Origin: Phallus indusiatus
Taxonomy: Eukaryota; Basidiomycota; Agaricomycetes; Phallales; Phallaceae
Direction: 5' to 3'
Assembly: GCA_027605045.1 (NCBI GenBank)
Contig: JAQFWX010000012.1
Coordinates: 1,128,930-1,192,929, forward strand
Length of the DNA: 64,000 nt
The notes below the pieces were generated by a model. It was not told where the DNA came from. It saw only the letters and a list, made by a program, of their open reading frames with translations, and did no database searches. Position numbers and translations under genes: made by a program. The number at the start of each line of letters is the position of its first letter. The stretch's first letter is position 1. Below are positions 1-11,545 of the stretch, in pieces.

Positions 1-675
1 CGACGACCACGTCTTCTCATTATCATTGAATACCTGCACCGTGGAGGTAATAAAATTGGCAGCCTTAGCCGAGCCTTCCAGATTTCTTAGGTTTCCTGAC
101 GCGGCTATTGCTTCTTGTACCGGGTTCGAAACGACGTTGGGTGATTTCTCAATCTTGAATGTCAATTGACACCTTCCATCAATGTCTAATTCACATGGCC
201 CTGCGATCATGTATGCAAGTGTTAGATTAACGGCAATGCTTTCGATGATTGAACTAACCAGAGTTGTTTTGACTCTTGAGGAGGTCGATGACCCGATGTT
301 CAATTGTGGTAGTCCGATTTTTAAACGGAAAGATTCGGACAATGGTAAAAGTGATGACAGCGTCGTCAGTGGGTTCACCGATACTGAGCATGTAAGGTGA
401 AAATTTGATATTAAAAGTATTGTAATCTTTGACGACATACAAAAAAAAAGACTCGTCCCAGATTATACAGAGGTCACCTTCCTTGAACGCAGCTTCTTTG
501 CTTTTCCTTGTCTCGCTGCCGTACCTGATTACTATCTTGACCTTCGTGTTGTATTTCCATGGGGGTGAAGGTTTAGTCAACCGAACATCTTTATTCCGAG
601 ATGAGATAAAATGGTACTTGAATGAAGAATTCCAAAATTACCAGATATTATGATACCTTTCGTCGAAGTAGCCAT
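1..675 (-). CDS. NLR copy A, 5' part: C2-like domain of a C2-NACHT-WD40 STAND protein (cut by window edge)
   Basis: This is the first of four paralogous receptors in the window; only its N-terminus is present. The start codon is at 675-673. A short first exon (MATSTKGIIIS) is followed by a 53-nt GT-AG intron, then an exon (about 588-259) encoding a C2-like beta-sandwich that opens with DVRLTKPSPPW and contains IIWDESFFLYV. After the next intron the third exon opens with PCELDIDGRCQL, starts the helical region, and is cut by the window edge. Intron positions and phases match copies B, C and D, which is why this start was chosen rather than upstream in-frame codons. Family knowledge: N-terminal C2-like domains are found in some basidiomycete NLRs and may target membranes. 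The B/C/D comparison and the duplication joint at 4457/4458 predict that the rest of copy A, including a full WD40 domain, lies to the left of the window. No break is visible in the part present. Confidence 0.8.
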
Positions 676-765
676 GAAAAAAGATATTGTTAAAACTTGT
701 AACACTGAGGATTACGATTGAGATTTGGGAAGGTGAAAGCTGCGCTTGGGCGCCATGAACATCAT

Positions 766-1023
766 TTAAACCTCGTTTCTCAATTCAATACACATCGCCT
801 CGTTGTTTTGTTCCGTCCTCATGTTCATTTTCACGTTTCTATTGGGCGTTACAGAACTTATATCAATGTCGACGCTACCAAGAACCTCCGAATTCAGGTT
901 CGCATCCACGACGAGGATATCTCTAACTTCCATGCCGTCCTTCGAATTCGAACTCGACGGTGCGCAATAGCATGTTCTCACATTTGATGCGAAGAAGCTG
1001 CCTCGAAACAGAAACCCTAACAC
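766..1023 (-). other. Upstream open frame shared by copies A and B, possible 5' exon or leader
   Basis: An open frame of about 85 codons lies on the same strand about 90 nt upstream of the copy A start. It is also open upstream of copy B (7951-8262), with most residues shared (for example GMEVRD, LVVDANLN, VLGSVDID and TPNRNVK). It has no ATG at its beginning, which sits just after an acceptor-like TTGTGTTAG, so it could be a spliced 5' exon or leader. In the flank of copy D the matching stretch is frameshifted, and in copy C it has diverged. I do not recognise a domain. Coding status is uncertain. Confidence 0.25.
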
Positions 1024-2023
1024 AATGAATTGATAAATCAGCTGGTGATGTCTACGAATCCTGAACCAGGTCTTAAGGAGACTACTAGCTCCACAAAAAG
1101 ATCAAACCATTCTCCGAAACTTACCTAGAGCCAGAAATCAGCATAAAGCATGGCGACATGTGCACCGGGAAGGTTCGCTCTGTATAATGAATTGAGGCAC
1201 TGTACTGATTCAAAAAGCTTCCGGCCGTTGAAATGGACCCTTAGAAATTAACGCGCAAGGGTATCGCTGTGACACGATAATAGCTCTACCTTCATTCGCG
1301 TTCCTCTTAGGGAAATCCATGGTGCCCATACCGATCCATTTCTGTCGCTGAAGCTCGAAGCTCGAGGCCGGCTCAAATTCAAATCCTGTTAGGTTGTTCG
1401 TTCAGATTCGTTTCTCCGCCGCAGTCTCGCACGATTGCATTCTCTTCCCTCTCCTTCCAGTATACCGTTGGCTTCAAGTGAACTGGACAAACATGCTCCA
1501 AGTGAACAGCGACCCAACCTGTCTTGGCTCAGACTCTCCTCCGTGATGGGACTGCTCTACATAAGCCGGCGTTGTAACCATCCTTTGGCGACGGGAGGCT
1601 GAACAGCGAACAGTAATGATCTCAGTCACTACGGTTCGGGTCGGCCTAGCCAACTTCGAACCCTTACGAAACGGCCGTGGGGTTTACTTTCTCAGCTGCT
1701 AGGTTAACGTCGTCACCAAACACTGCTGAACACCCAGTTTCCTATTCATAGCGACATGATCACTATGCCATATATCAAAAGCGGGCCCTCTCGACTATTC
1801 ACCGACGGGGCCTTGCGGGTGTTAGGCTGTAGAAAGTCCAGTCGCTATACAAGCGACACAAACACAAACTTGTCAAATTCGGCACTTTGAAGCGCGCGAC
1901 ACCTTGTTTTCGTTGTCGCCGGAGGTCACTGAGAGCCTAATCAATGCAGCCGTCTAATCATGGGCAAACGTGATGGCCATGACCTATCCATACACCGAAG
2001 AAGAGGGCGAAACTTTACACCGA

Positions 2024-3534
2024 TTACCTCAGACACTGAGCAGAAGCGAGGTGGATTAACAGTCATTTCGAGGTTTTCTTTCCTGCAAAGTCGGTCAAAG
2101 ACGAGCACAGTCTGTAGACTGTATTACTTTCAATTCCTCTCTATGCGCCTTCCGATGAAAGACGCGTTATTTTTCGGAGAGTATAAATGCTATTGGATGG
2201 ATCGCAGATATCCATCCAATTTATTTAGATTGTATCCGTATCCGATGCGCGTTGTCTACGCATACACCAGTGTCAATGCAAAATATACGGCTCATCTCCA
2301 AGCGGTTTCAGCTGAAAGTGCCATGGTTGCAGCGAATAACCGGGGCTTAAAAAGGTATTCAAAAACTCAAATTCATCTTGACCCGATAAATTTTATGTGG
2401 TACTCTTTCCGTCCCCCTATCTCCCGCCTCTCTTCCTCTTCCCGCGCGCTTCTTGTTTTTTTTTATTCGAAGAATGTATTTTTGTATGCTCTCGTATAAA
2501 GATGTTCTTCTTTCACGTTCAATCCTGATTGCAATGTGCCGTATGACGGTACAAGGCTAGGTGCACCACGAACGTCGATTCCCGAAAACAAAATGTTCGT
2601 ACAGGATGAGGTGGGCGTAGTTACTGCTTGTTTTTATTGTTGATATTGAGACATTGACCCGATAGTATCACTTGAATACGTATGAAGACACCGGTCGGTT
2701 ACGATAAACTGGCAGGTCTGAGACCTTTGATCTCGTTCGAGCAAGACATCGCAGAGCGAAGGAATAAGCTAGTCGACATGGTTCCAAATTACATCAAGGC
2801 TTTCATCAAGCAAACGGCATGATGGGATTGATTTCGCATCAACTTTGACGATGCGTGGGATGGCGAGGGCGGTGATTAGTTGCTGTTGGGACACGGCGTT
2901 TGGGATATCATTGTCACCGCCGAGGTTACCTTCTTCTCTTTCATCTCGAGCTGCAGCTCAGTCATCTTCCCATAGGCCGAACCTCACTTTTGCAAAAACT
3001 TGGATTCTCGTCTCGTTCGTCGTAAAGCTCATTTATGGGGATGGCCTATTTGCCCGCGAGCGTATACGTTTTGTAAGCGCTCCGAGTCTGCGTGCTAAAG
3101 ACCAAAAAAAACCGGCATGCAAGACTTTCTGCTGCTTCAGCTATAAGCTAAATAAGCGTTTTTCTGGTCCGTAAAGGTCGGTATCAAGAATTGCCAAGCA
3201 CTTCTAGGAATTTGACGACGACGACGACTTGGAAGCATCGGAGACCACATTGGCTATGTTTTGGCTTGAGGTTTTAACACTGGCGAGACCAATAGCACTT
3301 GACAAGAACTCGAACCGTTTCCAATACATTGATAGCAGGAAATGTAGACAGGAACGTTTCCGAACGCATCACTCGTGATATCATTTAGTCGTGATTTGCT
3401 CGCTGTCGAGATCACTCACACTCGTTGAAGAATCTCTGCAGAAAGCGTTTTGTTTGGCGTGCCATCCACGATTGAGATGGTGGCATAAGCTCGGTGAAGT
3501 CGGTGAAATATTTTGTTTTCATCATGAAGGCTTC
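2024..3534. other. 1.5 kb segment present in flank A and absent from flank B
   Basis: Flank B reads directly from AACTTTACACCGA to CTCGTCCTGACATCAG (about 9301-9325). Flank A carries about 1511 extra bases between the same two stretches. No clear terminal inverted repeat or target duplication is visible at the edges, and I recognise no transposon protein. It is either an insertion in A or a deletion in B. Confidence 0.6.
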
Positions 3535-4435
3535 ACTCGTCCTGACATCAGCGGGCCGTCACCCTCAGTTTAACACCAACAAGTACTATTGCCAACTCAA
3601 AATTATCGGTGTTGTCAGTATGCAGAGCTCTCTCGCTAAAACCCCTATCGTGCTTGGCCGGTTATTGAGGATTTGCTCCAGACTATCAGGAAAAACCGGT
3701 ATTAAACGTTTTTACACTTTTTCTGCAATGTCTTCACGTGGTGCATCGGATATATTGATGGGTATCTCCTTGGGTTCTGTCTCCCTCCCATTCAGAGTGG
3801 GATGGATAGCTATTTTTTTATGTTCATGTTATGCCATCTAGCTTTCGTTTTGTGGTACATTGGGCTTCATTTGCTTCTTATTATATGATCTTTTTTATGT
3901 TACTTCTATATCTCGTGCTTCTTGTGTGCCGCTGTGAACCAGTACGTTGCTATGAAAAACTTAACTTCGATTACTTTGTCCGGAGAGGCAAAATTAATTA
4001 GTTTGAACTTGAACAAAAAAGACAAGTTTTATTCAATGTCGGATAGAGGCACATGGCACCGTCAAGATTGTTATCATTGCCCACAACTACGGTTTAATTG
4101 CGCGTTTCTGAGGTATAAATAAATTACACTTTATTGTTACGAAAACGATCTAGCGATGTTCGCCATGCTTCATAGCAGCTATATGACCAGCTTTTTCCAA
4201 GATACTCATAGCGGGACTTGCCCCATAAATGTCCCTAGGCCTGAAAAAGACAACCTCTCAGTTTCCGGGGGAAGGGATACATGTTATTGGGAGTGATATA
4301 TTTACCAATAAGAAAAAAAAAACAATGAAATATGGAACATTTTGCGCGATGCGTCGGTATCCGTTGAAAATGTATCCTGTCAAGGCTTCTCCCGTTGCGC
4401 TCTGGCGGAAGGAAGATTGTGCTGCTCTCAAACAT

Positions 4436-7400
4436 TCAAAAAAGTACAGACATGATCCAATGATCACACTTGTCACCGACTATCTCCGCATATCTCTCTA
4501 TTCCCGCCTCTTTTGCTCCCATATTCCATATTAGAATATCACCGTTTTTGAAACAACAGTACACCAATTCACCATCATGGGAAAATACCATGTTGCAAAC
4601 ATACGAATTAAAGTGACTCGGACGTTTGTAAGCCGTATTATGCTCCTCCCCCGTTACGTAGTTCCATACACAAAGATCGGGTCCGGTTGCACTTGCCATA
4701 TATTCGCCTTTCGGAGAAATAGCAAACACCCTCTCCTTACTTCTTCGCATGAATCCGATTCTGCGTGAGCCGATAGGTTGACCAACATCGAACGTGAACA
4801 GTCTAGGGAACCTTTCAAGATACTTTCTGGATACAAACGAACTGCGAGGGGTAAAGGGAAGGGCCGATAGATAGATATGCGGTGTGCTTTGATTCATCAC
4901 GACTTTAAAATCAAATGCAAACTCCCATGCGTCCATTGCGTCTTGAGCTAGGTCAGTATCTGCATCCTATCACCTCATTCAGCTATAAAAAATATAACAG
5001 ATAGAGGATCACTCACTTTACACCAATTCACTATATCCCGCATTGCTACGGAACCTTGCTCATCATCAACCCGGAACACCTTCAACAAACTGAGTGCCTC
5101 AAAATAATACATCAGTTTGTCATCCATCAATGTCCGGATTGCACGAATCAGTTCTCCGCTAACAGGCGAAGACCGAAGATGAAAGGTCCAAAAACGACAC
5201 GAATACGACAAATGGACCGGAATGGCTTCCTTGACACGCGATTCCAAATTGGGCACATCCCAGTTGCGCAGGTGTGATGTCTGAAGGTGACAAATGTTGA
5301 AGCAGAGCATCCTATTCATCATGGAGAGACAACCGAGTGTCATCTGGGTTTGATCTGACGTGTTGATGTAGTATTCATTTATTTTTTCACCGTCTTGTTC
5401 GTCTTTCTCAGAGATTTTTTCGGCCTTGAAAAAATCAAATAACGAGGTGTGAAGAGGTAGCACCGGAGTAGACTCAGATGAGTCATGAATCCCAGAAAAG
5501 AATGAACCAAACGGGCTGAGTATAGACTTGATATCTTTAATATCTACCCCCAGAATATTATGTAGCGCGTGGATTGAGAGGGGTTCTTGCACAGTTACAA
5601 TTGCCCCTACGATCACATTGAACTGTTCTTTAAACCAAGGGTATCGGGATTCTGGTTGGCTTAATATAATCTGATGATATAGCGAGTATAGCGACGAGGA
5701 AGAGTTCGATACACAAGTTTCCCAGTTTTCCCGTATGAGTTTTGGATGTGTGACCGTGGTATCGATGAACCTGCAAGCTGTTTGAGCCCATTGGAAAAGA
5801 CCTTGGGCGTTCTTGGCTAGTATACTGCGCCAGTTTTTGTCTATGCTGTCCAGAGTTGACGATATTGGACCCAGACGCTTCGAGACATAGACTTCGATAT
5901 CATGACGTGTTTCCTCCGCATTGACATCCTCCATCCGTTTACATCCAAGCTTTTGACATGCAAGCTGAGTCTCGATGTCCTGTTCTGGGCGGGTGGTGAC
6001 AATCAGACGATAATTCTTCGGAAGCTCGGACCACCTGCCAAGGAGGATTTCCAGAATCTCCTTGCGCTCATCACGGCTCCCGCTCTCGTCCAGTGCATCC
6101 ACAACGATAATCACCGGTCCAATGGTTGCCGTGTTTTCGGAAGGCTTGATGATAAATTGATCGAATTGTGTTTTGAGATCCCCAGTCCCCCGAACCGCGG
6201 TGTCCAATTTAATTATCTCCACCAATTTCTTTCGCCATGACGCATCGCCATCTGCCAAGTCACGCGATATGGTGCTGAAAAGACAGTTACGCTTGTTCGG
6301 GGTACTCCTGTCGAAACAGAACATGGACCCGAGTCGGTTTTGTTCTTTGAACATTCCAGCGATGGTATGCGCTATCGTCGACTTTCCAACTCCCGCTTGT
6401 CCACTCAAGACAAGAATCTGTGGTGATGCTTCATCGTTGATGCGTTTCAATATATCCTCGATCAACATTTTGCGAGTTCCAGGTGAGCATCGTTTTCCAG
6501 ATTGAGGGGAACTGCCGTCATAGCGCATCTCCTTGAGTAAATTCAAATTAACTTGCAACGAAATGACAAGACATTGAATAAGTGATAGTGATATTTGATT
6601 AATGTAAACATACTTAATTCATCAACATCCTCCTTCACACGAAGTGTTACAATGCTCGTTTCAAGATTGACCGAATTCTTCATAGTTCCCATAAGGCGGT
6701 CAAACGTGTCGTTGAAGTCTTGGATCTTGCGGTCCGCACTGCCCATGATTCCTTTCAACGTGCTCTGGATTAAGGCTCAAAATCAGACTTGAATGCACAA
6801 TTACAAGATATCGAGAGAACAATAACCTGTATCTTCGGTACAGTATGCTCGTATAAAATACGCGCATTCAGTGGTTTGCTGAACCACCATGGAAAGCGTC
6901 TTAGACTGGGTCTTGGTGAGTTCAGATAACTGTTTCGCATCCGTAACGTAGTTGTAAACGTCCTCCAGTTTGTCACATAGCTGTTTAATTTTGTCGTCGC
7001 GATTTTTTTTCGCGATGATCATCTAACAAGTTCAATATATGTAGCCCGGTATATCAACGAGAATAATAACATGGTTCTACCTTAGGAATAACAGACAGTA
7101 CACTCCACGCCACCTTCACATACGGGCTTATCTAAAAAAAAAGAAAGACTTCAGAAAAGGATGAAGATATGTTTGCTAACGGAACTACCTCGGAGATTTC
7201 ATCTATTACCCTCATAAAAATCTGAAATTTGTCGAGGAACGACGACCACGTCTTCTCATTATCATTGCAGACCTGCACCGTGGAGGTAATAAAACTGGCA
7301 GTCTTAGCTGAGACTTCCAGATTCCTTAGGTTTCCTGACGCGGCTATTGCTTCTTGTACCGGGTTTGAAACGTCGTTGGGTGATTTCTCAATCTTGAATG

Positions 7401-7914
7401 TCAATTGACACCTTCCATCAATGTTTAATTCACATGGCCCTGCGATCATGTATGCAAGTGTTAGATTAACGGCAATGCTTTCGATGATTGAACTAACCAG
7501 AGTTGTTTTGCCTCTTGAGGAGGTCGATGGCCCGATGTTTAATTGTGGTAGTCCGATTTATAAACGGAAAGACTCGAACAATGGTAAAAGTGATGAAAGT
7601 GTCGTCAGTGGGTTCACCGATACTGAGGATGTAAGGTGAAAAGTTGATATTAAAAGGATTGTAATCTTTGACGACATACAAAAAGAAAGTCTCGTCCCAG
7701 ATTATATAGGGGTCACGTTTCTTGAACGCAGCTTCTTTGCTTTTCCTTGTCTCGCTGCCGTACGTGATCACTATCTGGACCTTGGTGTTGTATTTCCATG
7801 GAGGTGAAGGTTTAGTCAACCGAACATCTTTATTCCCGGATGAGATAAAATGGAGCTTGAATGAAAAATTCCAGAATTACCAGATACTGTGATACCTTTC
7901 GTCGAAGTAGCCAT
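4436..7914 (-). CDS. NLR copy B: C2-helical-NACHT protein with truncated WD40
   Basis: Eight exons can be drawn: 7914-7881, 7827-7498, 7439-7189, 7131-7081, 7022-6827, 6775-6614, 6551-5017 and 4966-4436, giving about 1029 residues. The order is a C2-like domain (about residues 12-120), a helical linker region (with SPYVKVAWSVLSVIPK and AKKNRDDKIKQL), NACHT, then the start of WD40. NACHT motifs are clear: Walker A GQAGVGKST, Walker B VIIVVDALDES and a sensor-like VTTRPEQD. The WD40 part holds only about two blades and stops abruptly. Homology to copy C ends at 4458 and the last few residues come from foreign sequence. All earlier splice sites and frames are intact, so a receptor lacking its sensor domain could still be made. 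Family inference: NACHT drives oligomerisation and WD40 senses ligand, so this copy may be inactive, a regulator, or decaying. The start is at 7914-7912. Confidence 0.8.
4457..4458. other. Tandem-duplication joint inside the copy B WD40 domain
   Basis: To the left of the joint the sequence matches flank B up to 10181 (ending CATGATC). To the right it matches the copy C WD40 coding sequence at about 16575 (starting CAATGATCACACTTG). The bases GATC occur on both sides, so microhomology may have been used. The simplest reading is that a unit running from this point in WD40 to CATGATC was duplicated in tandem, giving 4458-10181 as the second unit. Confidence 0.7.
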
Positions 7915-10181
7915 GAAAAAAGATATTGTTAAAACTTGTAACACTGAGCACTACGATTGAGATTTGGGAAGGTGAAAGCTGCGCTTGGGCGCCATGAACA
8001 TAATTTGAACCTCGTTTCTCAATTCAATACACGTCGCCTCGTTGTTTTGTTCCGTCCTCATGTTCGATTTCACGTTTCTATTGGGCGTCACAGGACTTTT
8101 ATCAATGTCGACGCTACCTAGAACCTCCGGATTCAGGTTCGCATCCACGACGAGGAGATCTCTAACTTCCATGCCGTCCTTCGAATTTGAGTTCGCAGGT
8201 GCGTAATAGCATGTTCTCACATTTGATGCGAAGAAGCTGCCTCGAAACAGAAACCCTAACACAATGAATTGATAAATCAGCTGGCAATATCTACGAATCC
8301 TGAACCAGATCTTACGGAGATTACCAGCTTCGCAAAAAGCTCAAACCATTCTCCGAAACTTACCTAGAGTCAGAAATCAGCATAAAGCATAGCGACATGT
8401 ACACCGCGAAGGTTTGCTCTGCATAATTCATTGAGGCACTGAACTGATTCAAAAAGCTTCCGGCCGTTGAAATGGGCCCTTAGAAATTAACGCGCAAGGA
8501 GGCGCAAGGGCATCGCTGTGACACGATAATAAAAATGAATAGCTATGCCTTCATTCGCGTTCCTCTTAGGGAAATCCATGGTGCCCATACTGACCCGTTC
8601 CTGTCGCTGAAGCCGAAGCTCGAAGCTCGATGACTCAAATTCAAATTCAAATCCTGTCAGGCTGTTCGTTCAGATTCGTTTCTCTGCCGCAGTCTCGCAC
8701 GATGCATCCTCTTCCCTCTCCTTCCAGTATACCGCTGGCTTCAAGTGAACAGGACAAACATGCTCCAAGTGAACAGCGACCCAACCTGTCTTGGCTCAGA
8801 CTCTCCTCCGTGATGGGACTGCTCTACATAAGCCGGCGTTGTAACCATCCTTTGGCGACGGGAGGCTGAACAGCGAACAGTAATGACCTTAGTCACTACG
8901 ATTCGGGTCGGCCTAGCCAACGAACCCTTACGTTGAAGTGACCGTGCGGTTTAATTTCTCGGCTGCCAGGTTAACGTCGTCACCAAACACTGCTGAACAC
9001 CCAATTTCCTATTCATAGCGACATGATCACCGCGCATAATGTACCATGCCATATATCAACAGCGGGCCCTCTCGACTACTCACCGGCATCGACGGGGCCT
9101 TGCGGGTGTTAGGCTATAGAAAGTCCAGCCGTTATACAAGTGACAACAAACACAAACTTGTCAAATCCGGTACTTTTGAAGCGCGCGACACCTTGTTTTC
9201 GTTGTCGCCAGAGGTCATTTTGAGCCTAATCAATGTAGCCGTCTGAACATGGGCAAACGTGATGGCCATAACCAATCCATGCACCGAAGAAGAGGGCGAA
9301 ACTTTACACCGACTCGTCCTGACATCAGTGAGCCGTCACCGTCAGTTTAACACCAACAAGTACTGGTGCCAACTCAAAATTATCGGTGTTGTCAGCATGC
9401 AGAACCCTGGCCGGTTATTGAGGATCTGCCCCAGATTATCAGGAAAAACCAGTATTAAACGTTTTTACACTCGTTCTGCAATGTTTTCACGTGGAGCATA
9501 GGATTGACGGGTATCTCCTTGGGTTCTGTCTCCCTCCCATGCTTCAGAGCGGGATGGACAGCTATTTTTTTGTTCATGTTACGCCATCTGGCTTTCGTTT
9601 CGTGGTTCATTGGGCTTCATTTCCTCATGTTTCTTGTGTGCCCCTGTGAGCCAGTACGTTACTATGAAAAACTCAACTTCGATTACTTATCCGAAAAAGG
9701 CAAAACAAATTAGTTTGAACTTGAACAGAAGAACAATAAAGACACGAGTTTTATTCAATGTCGGATAGAGGCACATGACACCGTCAAGATTGTTATCATT
9801 GCCTACAACTACGGTTTAATTGCGTGTTTGTATAAATTACACTTTATTGTTATGAAAACGATCTGGTGGTGTTCGCCATGCTTTATAGCAACCACGTGGC
9901 CAGCTTTGGAATTATAATTCCAAAATACTGATAACGGGACCTGCCCCATAAATATGTCCCTAGGCCTGAAAAAGACAACCTCCCAATTTCCGGAGGAAGG
10001 GGTACATGTTATTAGGAGTGATATATTTACCAATAAGAAAAAAAAACAGCGAAATATGGAACATTTTGCGCGATGCGTCGGTATCCGTTGAAAATGTATC
10101 CTGTCAAGGCTTCTCCCGTTGCGCTCTGGCGGAAGGAAGATTGTGCTGCTCTCAAACATTCAAAAAAGTACAGACATGATC
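7915..10181. repeat. Upstream flank of NLR copy B, duplicate of 676-4457
   Basis: This is the second copy of the NLR upstream block, containing the presumed promoter of copy B and the shared upstream open frame at 7951-8262 (minus). It ends at 10181, after which the sequence (ATATTTGTAAAC onward) has no counterpart in flank A. No independent gene is supported in it. Confidence 0.75.
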
Positions 10182-10955
10182 ATATTTGTAAACAAACCGT
10201 GATGAACGATACCTTGTTGTTTTGGAACCCCCCAATGTCACCCCACCAGCCCATGTAAAAATGTTTCTGTTCAGCATTTCGGAATGATGGCTTTATCACA
10301 CTGAGCCTTAGTCTCCTATGCAGAATCTTGTCAACGCAACGCTTCCGGATTCCTTTTTTCATGTTTGCCGCCTTGTTTCTTTTTGTAATGAAAATACGCC
10401 ATGGGCCCAATATGTCCGCTCTTTACAGCCTCGTCATATGCTTAATCGCTGCTCAGGACCTGGGACCCTGTGAGAGTGGTCGGAACCCACGCGAGGTCGA
10501 TGCATAGAGGGACCATGTCGGGTGGGCGGGCCCCTCCTCTCCGCGACTGAGTGCCTCCCTGTGATCTTGTCTGCTCTGCAAACTTGTGGAAAGGAAAAGA
10601 TAGCGAGAGATCGCACGGCACGCAGAAGAATGTACGGAGTCCTGCTGAGGTGGTCAGAAGGAGAGAACGACGGAGTGTGATAGCGACGCGACGCTCCTGC
10701 TCAGCTGGACGCTGGTGTCGGCCGGCACCTCCCATGATTCCTCAATATCAAATCGGCATTGAAGAACGCTTTAGAACCACATTCTTTTGACCTTAGCTTC
10801 ATTTCTCAATATCGTACAACTTCTCAACAAACCCCTACTTAGTCCGCACAACAGAAACCTCATTCAAAAAGCCCTCTGCTTCCATTGCTCCTTCGTGTAA
10901 GCCTTATTGCGTGTTTAGATTGTAGTTTGATTATTAACTGATTCTCGTGACAGAC
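10182..10955. other. Unique stretch with a GC-rich patch; presumed promoter and leader of the small Cys-rich gene
   Basis: This stretch lies between flank B and the small gene at 10956. About 10440-10735 is visibly richer in G and C than the surroundings and has no counterpart in the other inter-NLR spaces that I could find. From about 10795 to 10900 the sequence becomes pyrimidine-rich, like a fungal leader, and ends in a GTAAGC donor at about 10899 that pairs with a CAG acceptor at 10953. No protein is recognised in the GC-rich patch. Confidence 0.4.
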
Positions 10956-11180
10956 ATGTGCGAATACAACACGACATACATCCAGTACACTCTCTGCCCA
11001 CATACACATGGAGAAGAAGTCCACACCGTGCTTATAGATTGCAATAACCCGAATTGTTATTATAGCGCAATGCATTCCCATGGCATGGACTGCACAAGTT
11101 GCGCCCGTCCTCCGCCCAGAGATCGCTGGCGGCGCGAAACAAAACATGGCTATTGCAGTAGAAACTGTTCTTACTATTAA
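10956..11180 (+). CDS. Small cysteine-rich protein (74 aa), unrecognised family
   Basis: The frame starts at ATG 10956 (MCEYNTTYIQYT) directly after a credible acceptor, so an intron of about 55 nt probably splits the leader just before the start codon. The 74-residue product has eight cysteines, arranged with CNNPNC, CTSC and CSRNC groups, and several histidines (including CPHTHG), which suggests a metal-binding or disulphide-rich fold. There is no signal peptide: the N-terminus is polar. I have the impression that short basidiomycete proteins beginning MC-E-Y with spaced cysteines are common, but I cannot name a family. It lies between NLR copies B and C on the opposite strand, in sequence not shared with the other spacers. 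Function is unknown. Confidence 0.5.
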   Translation: MCEYNTTYIQYTLCPHTHGEEVHTVLIDCNNPNCYYSAMHSHGMDCTSCARPPPRDRWRRETKHGYCSRNCSYY

Positions 11181-11527
11181 TTTCACTATAACCTACACGC
11201 TCTTCTTGTAATATCCTTTCGGTTTATCCACCTAATAATATGACCGAGGCCCTTCAATTGCGCAACTCGACCATGGGTGTTTATCTTGACCGGACTGCAT
11301 GCATGGTTATGGGTCAATATCGGATATAAATTTGCGTACTATAGTCAAAATTGGTACCAGGCGATCAACAGGTTTTCGTTTATACCATTCATCAGATGAA
11401 AAGCTAGATTACCGTAAAGACAGAGGAGCCAGCTCCGGCGATGATTCGCAACTGTACGTGCCAGCAAGGATTTCAGGCTGTGAAATTAAACACCGCTCTT
11501 GGAGATATCGCTGTTTCAAGATTTTGT

Positions 11528-11545
11528 CATACATGCGCATGTATG
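11528..11545. repeat. Perfect 18-bp palindrome, copy 1 of 4
   Basis: CATACATGCGCATGTATG reads the same on both strands. It sits in a conserved repeat that recurs in the inter-NLR spacers. Confidence 0.8.

Larger units (their letters stand above)
676..4457. repeat. Upstream flank of NLR copy A, duplicated at 7915-10181
   Basis: This block is a close copy of the block upstream of copy B. Shared landmarks include the stretch around 1500-1600 (matching 8750-8870), the run near 1740-1960 (matching 9000-9250) and the terminal 130 bp at 4327-4457, which appear identical to 10051-10181 by eye. Both copies stop at the same CATGATC. The block differs by a 1.5 kb segment at about 2024-3534 that the B copy lacks. 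It contains the presumed promoter of copy A. I see no convincing gene in it; the open frames are short and not kept open in the paralogous blocks, apart from the upstream frame listed separately. Confidence 0.75.

Noticed and set aside
1960..2499. 179-codon open frame on the plus strand in flank A
   Set aside because: It crosses the border of the 1.5 kb length difference at 2024; flank B has no equivalent, and no domain or codon pattern supports it.
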